NCBI GenBank assembly: GCA_023453125.1
Contig: JAEXUB010000240.1
Location: 1 to 7,034, forward strand
Source: Bacteroidota bacterium
Lineage (GTDB): Bacteria > Bacteroidota > Ignavibacteria > Ignavibacteriales > Melioribacteraceae
DNA length: 7,034 nt
Direction of reading: 5' to 3'
How positions within the stretch are numbered: the stretch's first letter is position 1; each line of letters begins with the position of its first letter. Of this stretch, positions 1 to 6,958 are shown in pieces. The position numbers were made by a program, and so were the translations under genes. The notes under the pieces were generated by a model. It saw only the letters and a list, made by a program, of their open reading frames with translations. It ran no database searches and was not told the origin of the DNA.

Positions 1-330
1 CTGAGAAGATACGATCCGGTCTCTGTTGAAGAAGAATCAGATAAGGCAAGTGATTATTTTCTTTACCAGAATTATCCCAATCCTTTTAATCCGGCAACAA
101 AGATAAGTTTTGCGCTTCCCGCTGAAAGCAGGGTGTCGGTTAAAATCTATAATCCGTTGGGAGCAGAAATAGAAAAAATCTATGAAGGAAAAAGAAGTGC
201 CGGTAAATACAGCACGGAATGGATGCCCGGCAATCTTCCTTCCGGAATATATTTCTGCGTAGTTGAAGCAGTGCCTGTATCGGGAGGCAATCTGTTCAGG
301 TCCCTAATTAAAATGGTGTATGTTAAATAA
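1..330 (+). CDS. C-terminal end of a secreted protein with a T9SS type A sorting domain (5' end off the window)
   Basis: The frame is open from the first base of the window to the TAA at 328-330, giving 109 visible residues; the true start lies to the left. Residues 1-21 are a polar, acidic linker. Residues 22-109 form a sorting domain: YQNYPNPFNPATK at its start, then VKIYNPLGAEIEKIYEG, LPSGIYFC and a final IKMVYVK. Domains of this kind (T9SS type A / FlgD-Ig-like) are known to direct periplasmic cargo through the type IX secretion system for release or attachment at the cell surface. The functional part of the protein is not visible. The tail aligns without gaps to residues 341-428 of the downstream propeller protein (about 56 of 88 identical by eye), so the missing part may also be a propeller, but that is inference. 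A GTG at 133 could be mistaken for a start; it lies in the middle of the domain. A strong terminator follows 25 nt after the stop. Confidence 0.9.
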   Translation: MRRYDPVSVEEESDKASDYFLYQNYPNPFNPATKISFALPAESRVSVKIYNPLGAEIEKIYEGKRSAGKYSTEWMPGNLPSGIYFCVVEAVPVSGGNLFRSLIKMVYVK

Positions 331-355
331 AATATTGTTTGTTTGAATTCTAAAT

Positions 356-380
356 GCCGGAGAACATCCGGCTTTTTTTT
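356..380 (+). terminator. Rho-independent terminator of the upstream secreted-protein gene
   Basis: A perfect 6-bp GC-rich stem (GCCGGA at 356-361 pairing with TCCGGC at 367-372) closes a 5-nt loop and is followed directly by eight T (373-380). It starts 25 nt after the TAA at 330. The U-tract lies only on the + side, so it serves the + strand gene and separates it from the propeller gene at 521. Confidence 0.9.
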
Positions 381-462
381 ATGGTTAGTATAAAAAGCTA
401 TTATTAATAAGCCGGAGCCGGTTGTCCTCTTTTTAATTAATTGTATCCATCCTGTAAAACAA

Positions 463-487
463 TTAATAAGCTAGAGCGTCTTATTAA
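463..487. repeat. 8-bp inverted repeat upstream of the propeller gene (possible operator or leader hairpin)
   Basis: TTAATAAG at 463-470 and CTTATTAA at 480-487 are exact reverse complements around a 9-nt spacer. A third copy in direct orientation is at 404-411, also in this intergenic region. The arms are AT-rich, so a stable RNA hairpin is doubtful; a protein-binding site is possible. In such AT-rich DNA, chance recurrence is also possible. Confidence 0.4.
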
Positions 488-520
488 AAAAGATAAAACC
501 GGAACCGAAAGAAAGACAAT

Positions 521-1807
521 ATGAAAAAGAATAGACACAAATTCGGATATCTGTTAATAATATTACTTGCCGCCGCGGGAAATATGTCCGCACAATGGAA
601 CAGGGTAGTCTCTCCTTCAAGCCGTGTTTTTGCTTTTAAACAAATAGACAGTAAGCTGTTTGCCGGAACGGAGGATAGCGGGCTATGGTACAGCTTAAAT
701 GGGGGAGCAGGCTGGCAGCAGCACGCAACAGGATTATATGAATTTAATTTTGATGTCTCTTCATTTGAAAGAAGCGGCGATTATTTATTCGCCGGAACTG
801 AGGGAGGAGGAGTATGCCTAAGCAGGAATAAGGGAGTCGATTGGGAGCCTTTCAATAGCGGCTTTCAATCGCAAGGATTCGTATCCGGTTTAATAATGGT
901 GGGAGATACCCTCTTTGCCGCGGTAAGTTATTCAATAGGAATGCAGCCAAGCGGAGTTTATAAAACGCATTTTCAAACGGCAAATTGGAAATATTACGGG
1001 ACCGGTATGCCTGTTAATCTGGGGGACATAACATCATTCGTCAAAAATTCAAACAACACTTTTTTTGCAGGAGTAACCCTGGGGGGAATAAGGGGCAGTA
1101 TTTATGTAAGCCGGGATAAGGGTTATACCTGGTGCGGAAAAAATATAAGCGGCGCATCGGATGTATATTCCCTTGCGGTCGACGGAAACAGAGTGTATGC
1201 CGGGACTAATAACGGGATCTATTATTCAGAAGACGAAGGGGGTACGTGGATAAAATTAAGCGAAGAACTGAATGGATTTTATATTGATTACATTTTGTTC
1301 GGCGCCGGCAAAATCTTTGCCGCGGCAGACGCTAATGGTGTTATTTATTCAAACGACAATGGAAAAAAATGGTACAGCATAACAAAAAACCTTCCGATTG
1401 CTTCGGATTACATAAGTGCATTATTTTTATATCAGGATAATTTATATGCTGCTATGAGTGCCGGGCAGGGTGTTTGGAGCATACCATTGTCAATTGCCGG
1501 AATCGACTTTAAGGATAAAATACCGACCGGGGCAGTGCTTTATCAGAACTATCCGAATCCCTTTAATCCATCAACAAAAATTACGTTTAACGTACAGGAG
1601 GAGAGCAGGCTGACGGTTAAAATATATAATGCCCTTGGTGCAGAAGTTGAAAGATTATTTGAGGGACGAAAGGGAAGCGGGAAATACAGCTTCGAATGGA
1701 ACGCGGTTTCTCTTCCATCAGGAGTTTATTTCTGCGCCCTGGAAGGAATTCCTTCATCCGGAGGAAAGGCGTTCCGCTCAATGATAAAAATGGTCTATAT
1801 TAAATAA
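521..1807 (+). CDS. Secreted seven-bladed beta-propeller (BNR/Ycf48-like) protein with T9SS type A sorting domain
   Basis: This 428-residue protein is probably exported and then secreted or surface-attached by the type IX system. Residues 1-24 are a signal peptide (basic MKKNRHK, hydrophobic core, MSA|Q cleavage site). Residues 26-323 hold seven repeats of the pattern hydrophobic-[FY]-A-[GA] ... G-[IV]-[YW]-x-S-x-[DN]-x-G-x-x-W, starting near residues 47, 89, 131, 181, 225, 265 and 308; the W positions are 66, 108, 156, 204, 243 and 284. The last repeat lacks the SxDxGxxW part, and the N-terminal W26 segment probably closes the ring. Such repeats occur in BNR/sialidase-like, GH74 and Ycf48-type propellers. 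A GH74 enzyme would need two such propellers, so a binding or structural role is more likely than catalysis. Residues 341-428 are the sorting domain (YQNYPNPFNP to KMVYIK). The ATG at 521 is chosen because the signal peptide follows it directly; only a weak purine-rich site precedes it. Ligand and partner are unknown. Confidence 0.88.
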   Translation: MKKNRHKFGYLLIILLAAAGNMSAQWNRVVSPSSRVFAFKQIDSKLFAGTEDSGLWYSLNGGAGWQQHATGLYEFNFDVSSFERSGDYLFAGTEGGGVCLSRNKGVDWEPFNSGFQSQGFVSGLIMVGDTLFAAVSYSIGMQPSGVYKTHFQTANWKYYGTGMPVNLGDITSFVKNSNNTFFAGVTLGGIRGSIYVSRDKGYTWCGKNISGASDVYSLAVDGNRVYAGTNNGIYYSEDEGGTWIKLSEELNGFYIDYILFGAGKIFAAADANGVIYSNDNGKKWYSITKNLPIASDYISALFLYQDNLYAAMSAGQGVWSIPLSIAGIDFKDKIPTGAVLYQNYPNPFNPSTKITFNVQEESRLTVKIYNALGAEVERLFEGRKGSGKYSFEWNAVSLPSGVYFCALEGIPSSGGKAFRSMIKMVYIK

Positions 1808-1829
1808 ACAGTATTTGTACAAATAAAAA

Positions 1830-1850
1830 ATGCCGGTGACTAACCGGCAT
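1830..1850. terminator. Bidirectional Rho-independent terminator between convergent transcripts
   Basis: An 8-bp perfect stem (ATGCCGGT at 1830-1837 with ACCGGCAT at 1843-1850) closes a 5-nt loop. Three more A-T pairs (1827-1829 with 1851-1853) can extend it. On the + strand it is followed by TTTT and a further T-rich stretch (1850-1860). On the minus strand the A-run at 1825-1830 becomes a U-tract. It lies 22 nt after the + strand stop (1807) and 26 nt beyond the minus-strand stop (1877), so it can end both transcripts. Confidence 0.88.
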
Positions 1851-1876
1851 TTTAGTTTTATTCTGTAAGACAATAA

Positions 1877-4315
1877 TTATTTCAATTCAAGTTTTCCGTT
1901 GAGGTTTATTGTTTCTCCCTTTTTAAGCTTAAAGGTTTTAACAATATCTTTATAGCGCAGAATTATCGAGTTTCCGTTTTTAGAATTTATCCTGGCATTC
2001 GAAAGAAGGCCCGAATCCCACTCCATATCAATTACAAACCCTCCGCGGGCGCATAATCCCTTTATGCTTCCCGATTTCCATTCGCCGGGGAGGGCGGGGA
2101 GAAGAACAACTTCGCCTGTATGTGACTGGAGGAGCATTTCAGCTATTCCGGCAGTGCCGCCGAAATTGCCATCAATCTGGAATGGGGGATGGGCATCCCA
2201 GAGATTTGGATATGTACCGCCCCCCGAATATTTTGTACCGGGTGCCGGGTCTACATAACTCAAATGTGTTCTTAAAAGTTTGTATGCATGGTCTCCGTCA
2301 AGGAGTCTGGCCCACAGATTTATTTTCCAGGCTTTGCTCCAGCCTGTACCGCCGTCTCCCCGTAATTCGAGAGTTTTCTTAACGGCATCAGACAGCTGCG
2401 GTGTTGAAGAAGGCGTTATCTGTCTGCCCGGATAAACGCCGAACAAATGGGAAACGTGCCTGTGCTGCGGTTCGGCATCTTCCCAATCGTAATACCATTC
2501 CTGAAGGTTCCCCTTCTTTCCGATTTTATAAGGATACATTTTTGTAAGAGTGTTATTAAGCCTTAGCCTCAAGGGAAAATCAGTATTCAAAATCTGCGCC
2601 GCATCCAATGTTCTCCCCAAAACCTCTCTTATGATTGCAAGGTCAGCGGTAGTTCCTTTTGAAGTTGCCCCTTTGTATCCCTTATCGGTAATATATATGT
2701 TTTCGGGGGATGTTGATGGTGATGTGATTAGAAATCCTCTCTCATCTTCAACAAGCCAGTTAAGGCAGAATTTGGCGGCCCCTTTTAAAATCGGGTAAGC
2801 GGTTTTCTGCAGGAATAAAGTATCCCGCGTAAAATCGAAGTGCTCCCAAAGATGCGTAGAAAGCCAGGCGCCTCCCATATTCCAGTTTGCCCAGGAAGGA
2901 TCTCCTTTGCCGAAATTACCTACCGGATTGGACATTGCCCAGATATCGGTATTATGAGCCGCGCACCAGCCGTCTTCTATGCCGTAGAAATTTTTGGCTG
3001 TAACTTCTCCGGTCACCTGAAGATTGCTTATGAAGCGCAGCAGCGGCTCGTGAAGCTCGGACAAATTGCACACCTCAACAGGCCAGTAATTCATTTCCGT
3101 ATTAATGTTAATGGTATAGTTGCTGCTCCAGGGGGGGCGCATCATAATATTCCATTTCCCCTGAAGATTTGCCGGTATTCCGCCGGGCCTCGAGGCGCTT
3201 ATCATTAAATATCTGCCGTACTGAAAATAAAGGGACTCCAGCGCGAAATCTTTTTCTCCGTTGGAATATTTTTTGAGTCTTGCATCAGTTGGAATGGCTG
3301 AAACGGTATCGGCATTAAGAGTGAATTCAACGCGGTTGAAATATTTATTAAAATCCTCAATGTGCCTTTTTTTAAGCTGGGAATATTTTCTGGAAGATGC
3401 TTCGCTCAGATATTTATAAGCAAGCATCTTTTCATCAAGCCCTTCGGAAGATGGGTCTTTTTCAAATCCGTTGAAGCTTGTAGCAGAGGAAAGCAGAATG
3501 GTGCATTCCTTTGCGCCGGTTACGGTAAGGGTAGAATCGGAAGCGGTAACTTCACCGTCTGTTTCAATTACCTCCGCAAGGGTTCTGAATCTGGTTCCCC
3601 TGTTATCGTCATATTTAAGGGCCTCGGGAACATTGCCAATATAATTCGGCTCTGCGTGATAAGGCGCTCGCCCCTGCATTGATATTGTAGTATATTCCGA
3701 TGTGGTTTTATGTCGGAGCTGACTGGTAAGCCGTATCTTAAAATTTAGGCTGTCGCTTTTTGAGGCGGATAAATTAATCACCATTACCTGGTCAGGATAG
3801 GAAATAAAAACTTCTCTTCTATACTGTGTTCCGTTGACAACATATTCAGAGGCGGCAACGGCATTTCTTATATCCAGTTCCCTCTTTAATCCTACTACTT
3901 TTCCTTTATGGCTGAAATCGAGATACAGGTCCCCCAACGGGGCATAGGATTGAGAATAGCTTCCCTGCATGCTTTTGTTAAGCTTATCGGCCATTTCATA
4001 GTCGTTGTTATTAATTGCCTCTCTTATATCCTCCAGATTTTTGTAAGCATTGGGATTCATATCGGGATTAACCGGCTCTCCCGCCCATAGAGTCTCTTCG
4101 TTAAGTGTAATTCTCTCGGTCGGAACAGTCCCAAATACGGTTGCTGCAAGCCTGCCGTTTCCGATCGGAAGAGACTCCTCATAGACTGAGGCCTGTTTGT
4201 CGTACCACAATACCTGTTTTGTAAGCTTCTCGCTTTGACAGCCGGCAGCAGATAAAATAATAACTGTAACGGCCGCCGACAGGAAAAATCTTTTACGAAT
4301 CCCTTTTCTGCTCAT
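1877..4315 (-). CDS. GH95 family exo-glycosidase lipoprotein (alpha-L-fucosidase or alpha-L-galactosidase)
   Basis: This 812-residue enzyme matches family GH95, inverting exo-glycosidases that remove terminal alpha-L-fucose (1,2-linked) or alpha-L-galactose. Residues 1-26 are a lipoprotein signal (basic start, hydrophobic core, LSAAGC with Cys26), so it is probably membrane-anchored facing the periplasm or cell surface. The family N-terminal beta-sandwich begins with LWYDKQA and LPIGNGRLAATVFG (49-62), followed by LNEETLWAGEP (71-81). The (alpha/alpha)6 barrel holds the catalytic set known from Bifidobacterium AfcA (Asn421, Asn423, Glu566, Asp766). By motif these match Asn403 and Asn405 in TININTEMNYW, Glu538 in SPSTSPENIY, and Asp715 in HPPFQIDGNFG. 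HRHVSHLFGVYPG (618-630) is another family signature. All expected residues are present and the length is normal for the family, so it should be active. Thr401, two residues before Asn403, may favour L-galactose (see findings). The gene starts 23 nt after the upstream glycosidase with a modest AGAAAG site, so it is the last gene of the operon. Confidence 0.93.
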   Translation of the reverse strand: MSRKGIRKRFFLSAAVTVIILSAAGCQSEKLTKQVLWYDKQASVYEESLPIGNGRLAATVFGTVPTERITLNEETLWAGEPVNPDMNPNAYKNLEDIREAINNNDYEMADKLNKSMQGSYSQSYAPLGDLYLDFSHKGKVVGLKRELDIRNAVAASEYVVNGTQYRREVFISYPDQVMVINLSASKSDSLNFKIRLTSQLRHKTTSEYTTISMQGRAPYHAEPNYIGNVPEALKYDDNRGTRFRTLAEVIETDGEVTASDSTLTVTGAKECTILLSSATSFNGFEKDPSSEGLDEKMLAYKYLSEASSRKYSQLKKRHIEDFNKYFNRVEFTLNADTVSAIPTDARLKKYSNGEKDFALESLYFQYGRYLMISASRPGGIPANLQGKWNIMMRPPWSSNYTININTEMNYWPVEVCNLSELHEPLLRFISNLQVTGEVTAKNFYGIEDGWCAAHNTDIWAMSNPVGNFGKGDPSWANWNMGGAWLSTHLWEHFDFTRDTLFLQKTAYPILKGAAKFCLNWLVEDERGFLITSPSTSPENIYITDKGYKGATSKGTTADLAIIREVLGRTLDAAQILNTDFPLRLRLNNTLTKMYPYKIGKKGNLQEWYYDWEDAEPQHRHVSHLFGVYPGRQITPSSTPQLSDAVKKTLELRGDGGTGWSKAWKINLWARLLDGDHAYKLLRTHLSYVDPAPGTKYSGGGTYPNLWDAHPPFQIDGNFGGTAGIAEMLLQSHTGEVVLLPALPGEWKSGSIKGLCARGGFVIDMEWDSGLLSNARINSKNGNSIILRYKDIVKTFKLKKGETINLNGKLELK

Positions 4316-4338
4316 TTAACTTTCTGCTTTGTTATAGA

Positions 4339-6945
4339 TTATTTTAGCACTATTGTAATATAATGTTTAATAAATTCAGTTCCATTACCCTCAATTAAAA
4401 TTGCTAATTTCCCGTTTTTGATTGAAGCCCCTTTAACAGAAGAAGTTAATTCGGGGTGTAAAATTCCAAGTTCGTAATTCCGCCCTGGAATTCCTTCAAC
4501 TTCAACTATAAGCTCATTTCCGTTCAATTTCTGCGAAATTACTTTCAACCCCTCATTTACGGCTCCTATAGGAGTTGTCTGAGGGAGAAGGTATAATTCC
4601 GCCACCGGCATATGGCTTATAACCAATTCTGTCTTCCCGGAGAGTTTGAATTCCGAAGAAACTGTAACTGCCTGATTCCTGTTTACTACTTTGCTTTGGA
4701 CCCCTTTTCCGTTTACAGCTATTTTTATATCATCTGTACCGAGAGGAAGATCGGGGCTGAAGATGAAGTCTATCTCTTTTCCCCCCTTTTTTTCCACAAT
4801 CAGTGTTTTCTTTCCTTTTTCTATTTTGTATTTAAGGCTTACTGAGGCGTCTCCTACTTTAATATTATTAACATCAAGATAATTCCAGTCGGCGGGAATT
4901 TTAGGAGCAAATACAATTTTACCCCGGAGTGCATCGGTTTCAATGCCGAGCATTCCGGTAACCATAGGAACAATATAACCGCTGGTGCAGAATCCCTGGT
5001 TATGGTAGGCTTCACCGAGTTTTGTATTTATGCTGCCGGAGAAAACTTCGGGGAAGATGCCGAGGCCGTAATCGAACGCATGCTGAAGAGTATTGGTTAA
5101 TGTTTTGTAAGCTGAAAGATTGTAATGATATTTGTATTGCGCCGTTGTGGCAAAAATGGAATTGAATCCCCAAACGGTTCCGTAATTATAATTTGTAGCT
5201 TCGTATAGAGTAGATTTGCTGGAAAGATTTCTCACTCCCCAGTCGGTAACCATATCGCTTTCGTTAAAGCTTTTTACAGAGCGTGCGCTGTTTTTTTCAT
5301 TCAGCATTCCAAGCACCATTATTGAAGTGGGGAAGATGTTTTTATCCCTCACCTGTTTGCCGTCGTCGGCAGCTCCAAAGCTGTAAAATCCCAGATCTTC
5401 CATCCAGAATAATTTTTCGAGGGCTGCTTTGGCTTTAGGAAGGAGTTCGGCGGAGGCCTTCTCCATTTCCTTATCCCCCGTATACTTTGCCATCAGGTTA
5501 ACTTCCTGAACTCCTTTAGCCCACAAACCCTGAGTATAAAGGTCGTTATTAATCCTAACCAGAGCGCCGAATTCAAGAACGCCAAGCCCGGCCCCTTTAA
5601 GGTCCATCAGGCCGTCTCCGTTGCTGTCTTTTTTAAGGCACCAGTTATAAGCCTGTACAATAGAAGGCCAGCTTTTCTTAATAAACTCAACATCCCCCGT
5701 TCTTCTGAAATAATCGCCAAGAGCAACAAGGTACCATGGTGTGGTATCGGCGTGGTTATAACCGTAATGATAATCATTCCACCAATCGACAAGACCGTCG
5801 CTCTGAGAGAGTTCGTGGGCAATTTTACCGATGTCGTTATTTACTTCATCGGGGGATTTTTTTCTGATTGGGAAGTTATCCTGTCTCTGCCATTTCTGAG
5901 TAAAAGCCAGAGCATCTTTTGTTGTAGAGTAATCGCCGTAGCTGTTCATTGCAAGCGAGTTAATAAAAGTATCGCCTCCAAAATACCATGCGAAACCGGG
6001 GCGTCCGCCGCCGCCGCTCAATCCATATCCGGCGACAGTTCCCTTCCCGAGCGCCGGGTTATCAACAACAAGGTTCCGAAGCGCCATTTTACCGAATTCA
6101 TATGCAAGATTAAGCTTTTCATCCGGGGTTTTTACCTGAATTGTGGAATGGCGGAGGTCTTTATAATAATTAACTGTTTCATTGAAATATTTTTCGATGT
6201 TTCCGGCAATATCTTTATATAGAGCGGAGACCTGGTCCCGTGTCTGTTTATGTCCCCCTGTTATAATAATCGGATAATAAAATTCGCCCGCCTTGTTCGG
6301 TTCAACTGTAAATTTAAACTGAATCGGATTGTCTGCAAACATATGGGCCGGAGGGGCTGCCATTTGTTCTGCTATAGGAGAGCCGCAAACAAAATATCCT
6401 CTTCTCTGTGCTTCAGTTATAACATATCCCTTTAGGTTGGCATCCCAATAGGAGCTTTGCCCCCCTATTCCGGCGGGCCATTGGGGCTGCATTACCGGCA
6501 TAAATCCGGGTACAATTGTGAGAGGAGTGGTTGTATAGACATCGAGGAGTATAACAGCGGCCGGCTTATCTTTTGGTATAAAAATAATTTCTTTTACGGT
6601 AAAAGATTCATATACAAAAGTAATTGTAGTGGCTTCGGGGGTAACGGTAATTTCCCTTACAATATCTTTTGAAAGAATTGGCTGTGTAGTTGTATTCACA
6701 AAGAACTGCAGGTCGAAACCGCGGAATACTTTCCAGGGCCAGATCCACATTTCGAATGTGCCGTTTTCAAATCCTATTGCCGCGGCTTTGGTGCCTATCT
6801 TATCCATATACTGGTGCGGCTGAGCTGCCCGGGTAAGTGAAAGGTCATTATATGGGATTCCGAATTTTTTAGTAAGACCGGTCTGAGCGGTCAAACAAAA
6901 ACCCGAAAGAAGAAAAAGAAGCAGTGTTTTTTTTATGTGACTCAT
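4339..6945 (-). CDS. Exported (alpha/alpha)6-barrel glycosidase, glycogen-debranching-enzyme C-domain-like
   Basis: This 868-residue exported protein has a signal peptide (residues 1-20, SGFCLTA|Q) and no lipobox, so it is probably soluble in the periplasm or secreted. Residues about 22-265 look like an N-terminal beta-sandwich. Residues about 270-672 look like a six-hairpin (alpha/alpha)6 barrel: WYFGGDTFINSLAMNSYGD (320-338) parallels the WFGRDT block of debranching enzymes. GKIAHELSQSDG (373-384) and HADTTPWYLVALGDYFRRTGD (398-418) are also close to the debranching/GDE_C pattern. GIFPEVFSG (629-637) with YHNQGFCTSGY (647-657) sits where the catalytic base region lies in GH15/GH133-like enzymes; Glu633 and Glu378 are candidate acidic residues, by analogy only. 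Residues about 675-868 are beta-rich C-terminal domains with no recognised family. Export argues against storage-glycogen metabolism and for processing external oligosaccharides. The substrate and exact GH family cannot be set from sequence alone. The start is supported by an AGAGGA site 7 nt before the ATG. It is co-oriented with the GH95 gene, 23 nt away. Confidence 0.8.
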   Translation of the reverse strand: MSHIKKTLLLFLLSGFCLTAQTGLTKKFGIPYNDLSLTRAAQPHQYMDKIGTKAAAIGFENGTFEMWIWPWKVFRGFDLQFFVNTTTQPILSKDIVREITVTPEATTITFVYESFTVKEIIFIPKDKPAAVILLDVYTTTPLTIVPGFMPVMQPQWPAGIGGQSSYWDANLKGYVITEAQRRGYFVCGSPIAEQMAAPPAHMFADNPIQFKFTVEPNKAGEFYYPIIITGGHKQTRDQVSALYKDIAGNIEKYFNETVNYYKDLRHSTIQVKTPDEKLNLAYEFGKMALRNLVVDNPALGKGTVAGYGLSGGGGRPGFAWYFGGDTFINSLAMNSYGDYSTTKDALAFTQKWQRQDNFPIRKKSPDEVNNDIGKIAHELSQSDGLVDWWNDYHYGYNHADTTPWYLVALGDYFRRTGDVEFIKKSWPSIVQAYNWCLKKDSNGDGLMDLKGAGLGVLEFGALVRINNDLYTQGLWAKGVQEVNLMAKYTGDKEMEKASAELLPKAKAALEKLFWMEDLGFYSFGAADDGKQVRDKNIFPTSIMVLGMLNEKNSARSVKSFNESDMVTDWGVRNLSSKSTLYEATNYNYGTVWGFNSIFATTAQYKYHYNLSAYKTLTNTLQHAFDYGLGIFPEVFSGSINTKLGEAYHNQGFCTSGYIVPMVTGMLGIETDALRGKIVFAPKIPADWNYLDVNNIKVGDASVSLKYKIEKGKKTLIVEKKGGKEIDFIFSPDLPLGTDDIKIAVNGKGVQSKVVNRNQAVTVSSEFKLSGKTELVISHMPVAELYLLPQTTPIGAVNEGLKVISQKLNGNELIVEVEGIPGRNYELGILHPELTSSVKGASIKNGKLAILIEGNGTEFIKHYITIVLK

Positions 6946-6952
6946 GTTACAG

Positions 6953-6958
6953 TCCTCT
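6953..6958 (-). promoter_or_regulatory. Shine-Dalgarno site of the debranching-like glycosidase, overlapping the upstream stop codon
   Basis: Read on the minus strand, AGAGGA lies 7 nt before the ATG at 6945. Its first two bases are the last two of the TAG (6957-6959) ending the reading frame to the right. It fixes the start of the glycosidase gene and suggests coupled translation with the preceding gene. Confidence 0.75.

Larger units (their letters stand above)
331..520. other. AT-rich intergenic region with repeated TTAATAAG motif; presumed promoter and 5' leader of the propeller gene
   Basis: This 190-nt stretch has no convincing gene. After the terminator (356-380) it holds three copies of the word TTAATAAG: at 404-411 (inside the palindrome TTATTAATAA at 401-410), at 463-470, and inverted at 480-487. 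The last two form an 8-bp inverted repeat around a 9-nt spacer, 33 nt before the ATG at 521. A weak sigma-70-like pair, TTGTAT (441-446) and TAATAA (464-469) with 17 nt between, overlaps the second copy. It is only a candidate, because promoters in this bacterial group often depart from the E. coli consensus. A purine-rich GAAAGAAAG (507-515) lies where a weak ribosome-binding site would be. Confidence 0.5.

Noticed and set aside
133..330. A short gene starting at the GTG at 133
   Set aside because: The same frame is open to the left edge and encodes the YQNYPNPFNP start of the sorting domain before position 133, so the GTG is internal.
521..1500. Propeller protein as a GH74 xyloglucanase
   Set aside because: GH74 enzymes have two seven-bladed propellers and are about twice this size; only one propeller is present and the catalytic Asp context was not recognised.
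3131..3137. Run of seven G (C7 on the coding strand) in the GH95 gene just before the catalytic Asn motif, as a phase-variation tract
   Set aside because: Seven bases is short for a contingency tract. It encodes the expected R-P-P-W sequence of the family in frame, and similar 5-6 base runs occur elsewhere in both glycosidase genes.
2064..4090. Several + strand open frames opposite the GH95 gene (for example 2840-3208, 3362-3682)
   Set aside because: They lie wholly antisense to a gene with strong family motifs throughout, show no recognisable protein features and have no convincing ribosome-binding sites. They are reading-frame shadows.
4612..6823. Open frames on the + strand opposite the debranching-like gene, the longest at 5752-6222, and one nested minus frame at 5607-5822
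   Set aside because: The sense frame carries conserved glycosidase blocks over the same region; the alternative translations are of low complexity or shadow type with no family resemblance.
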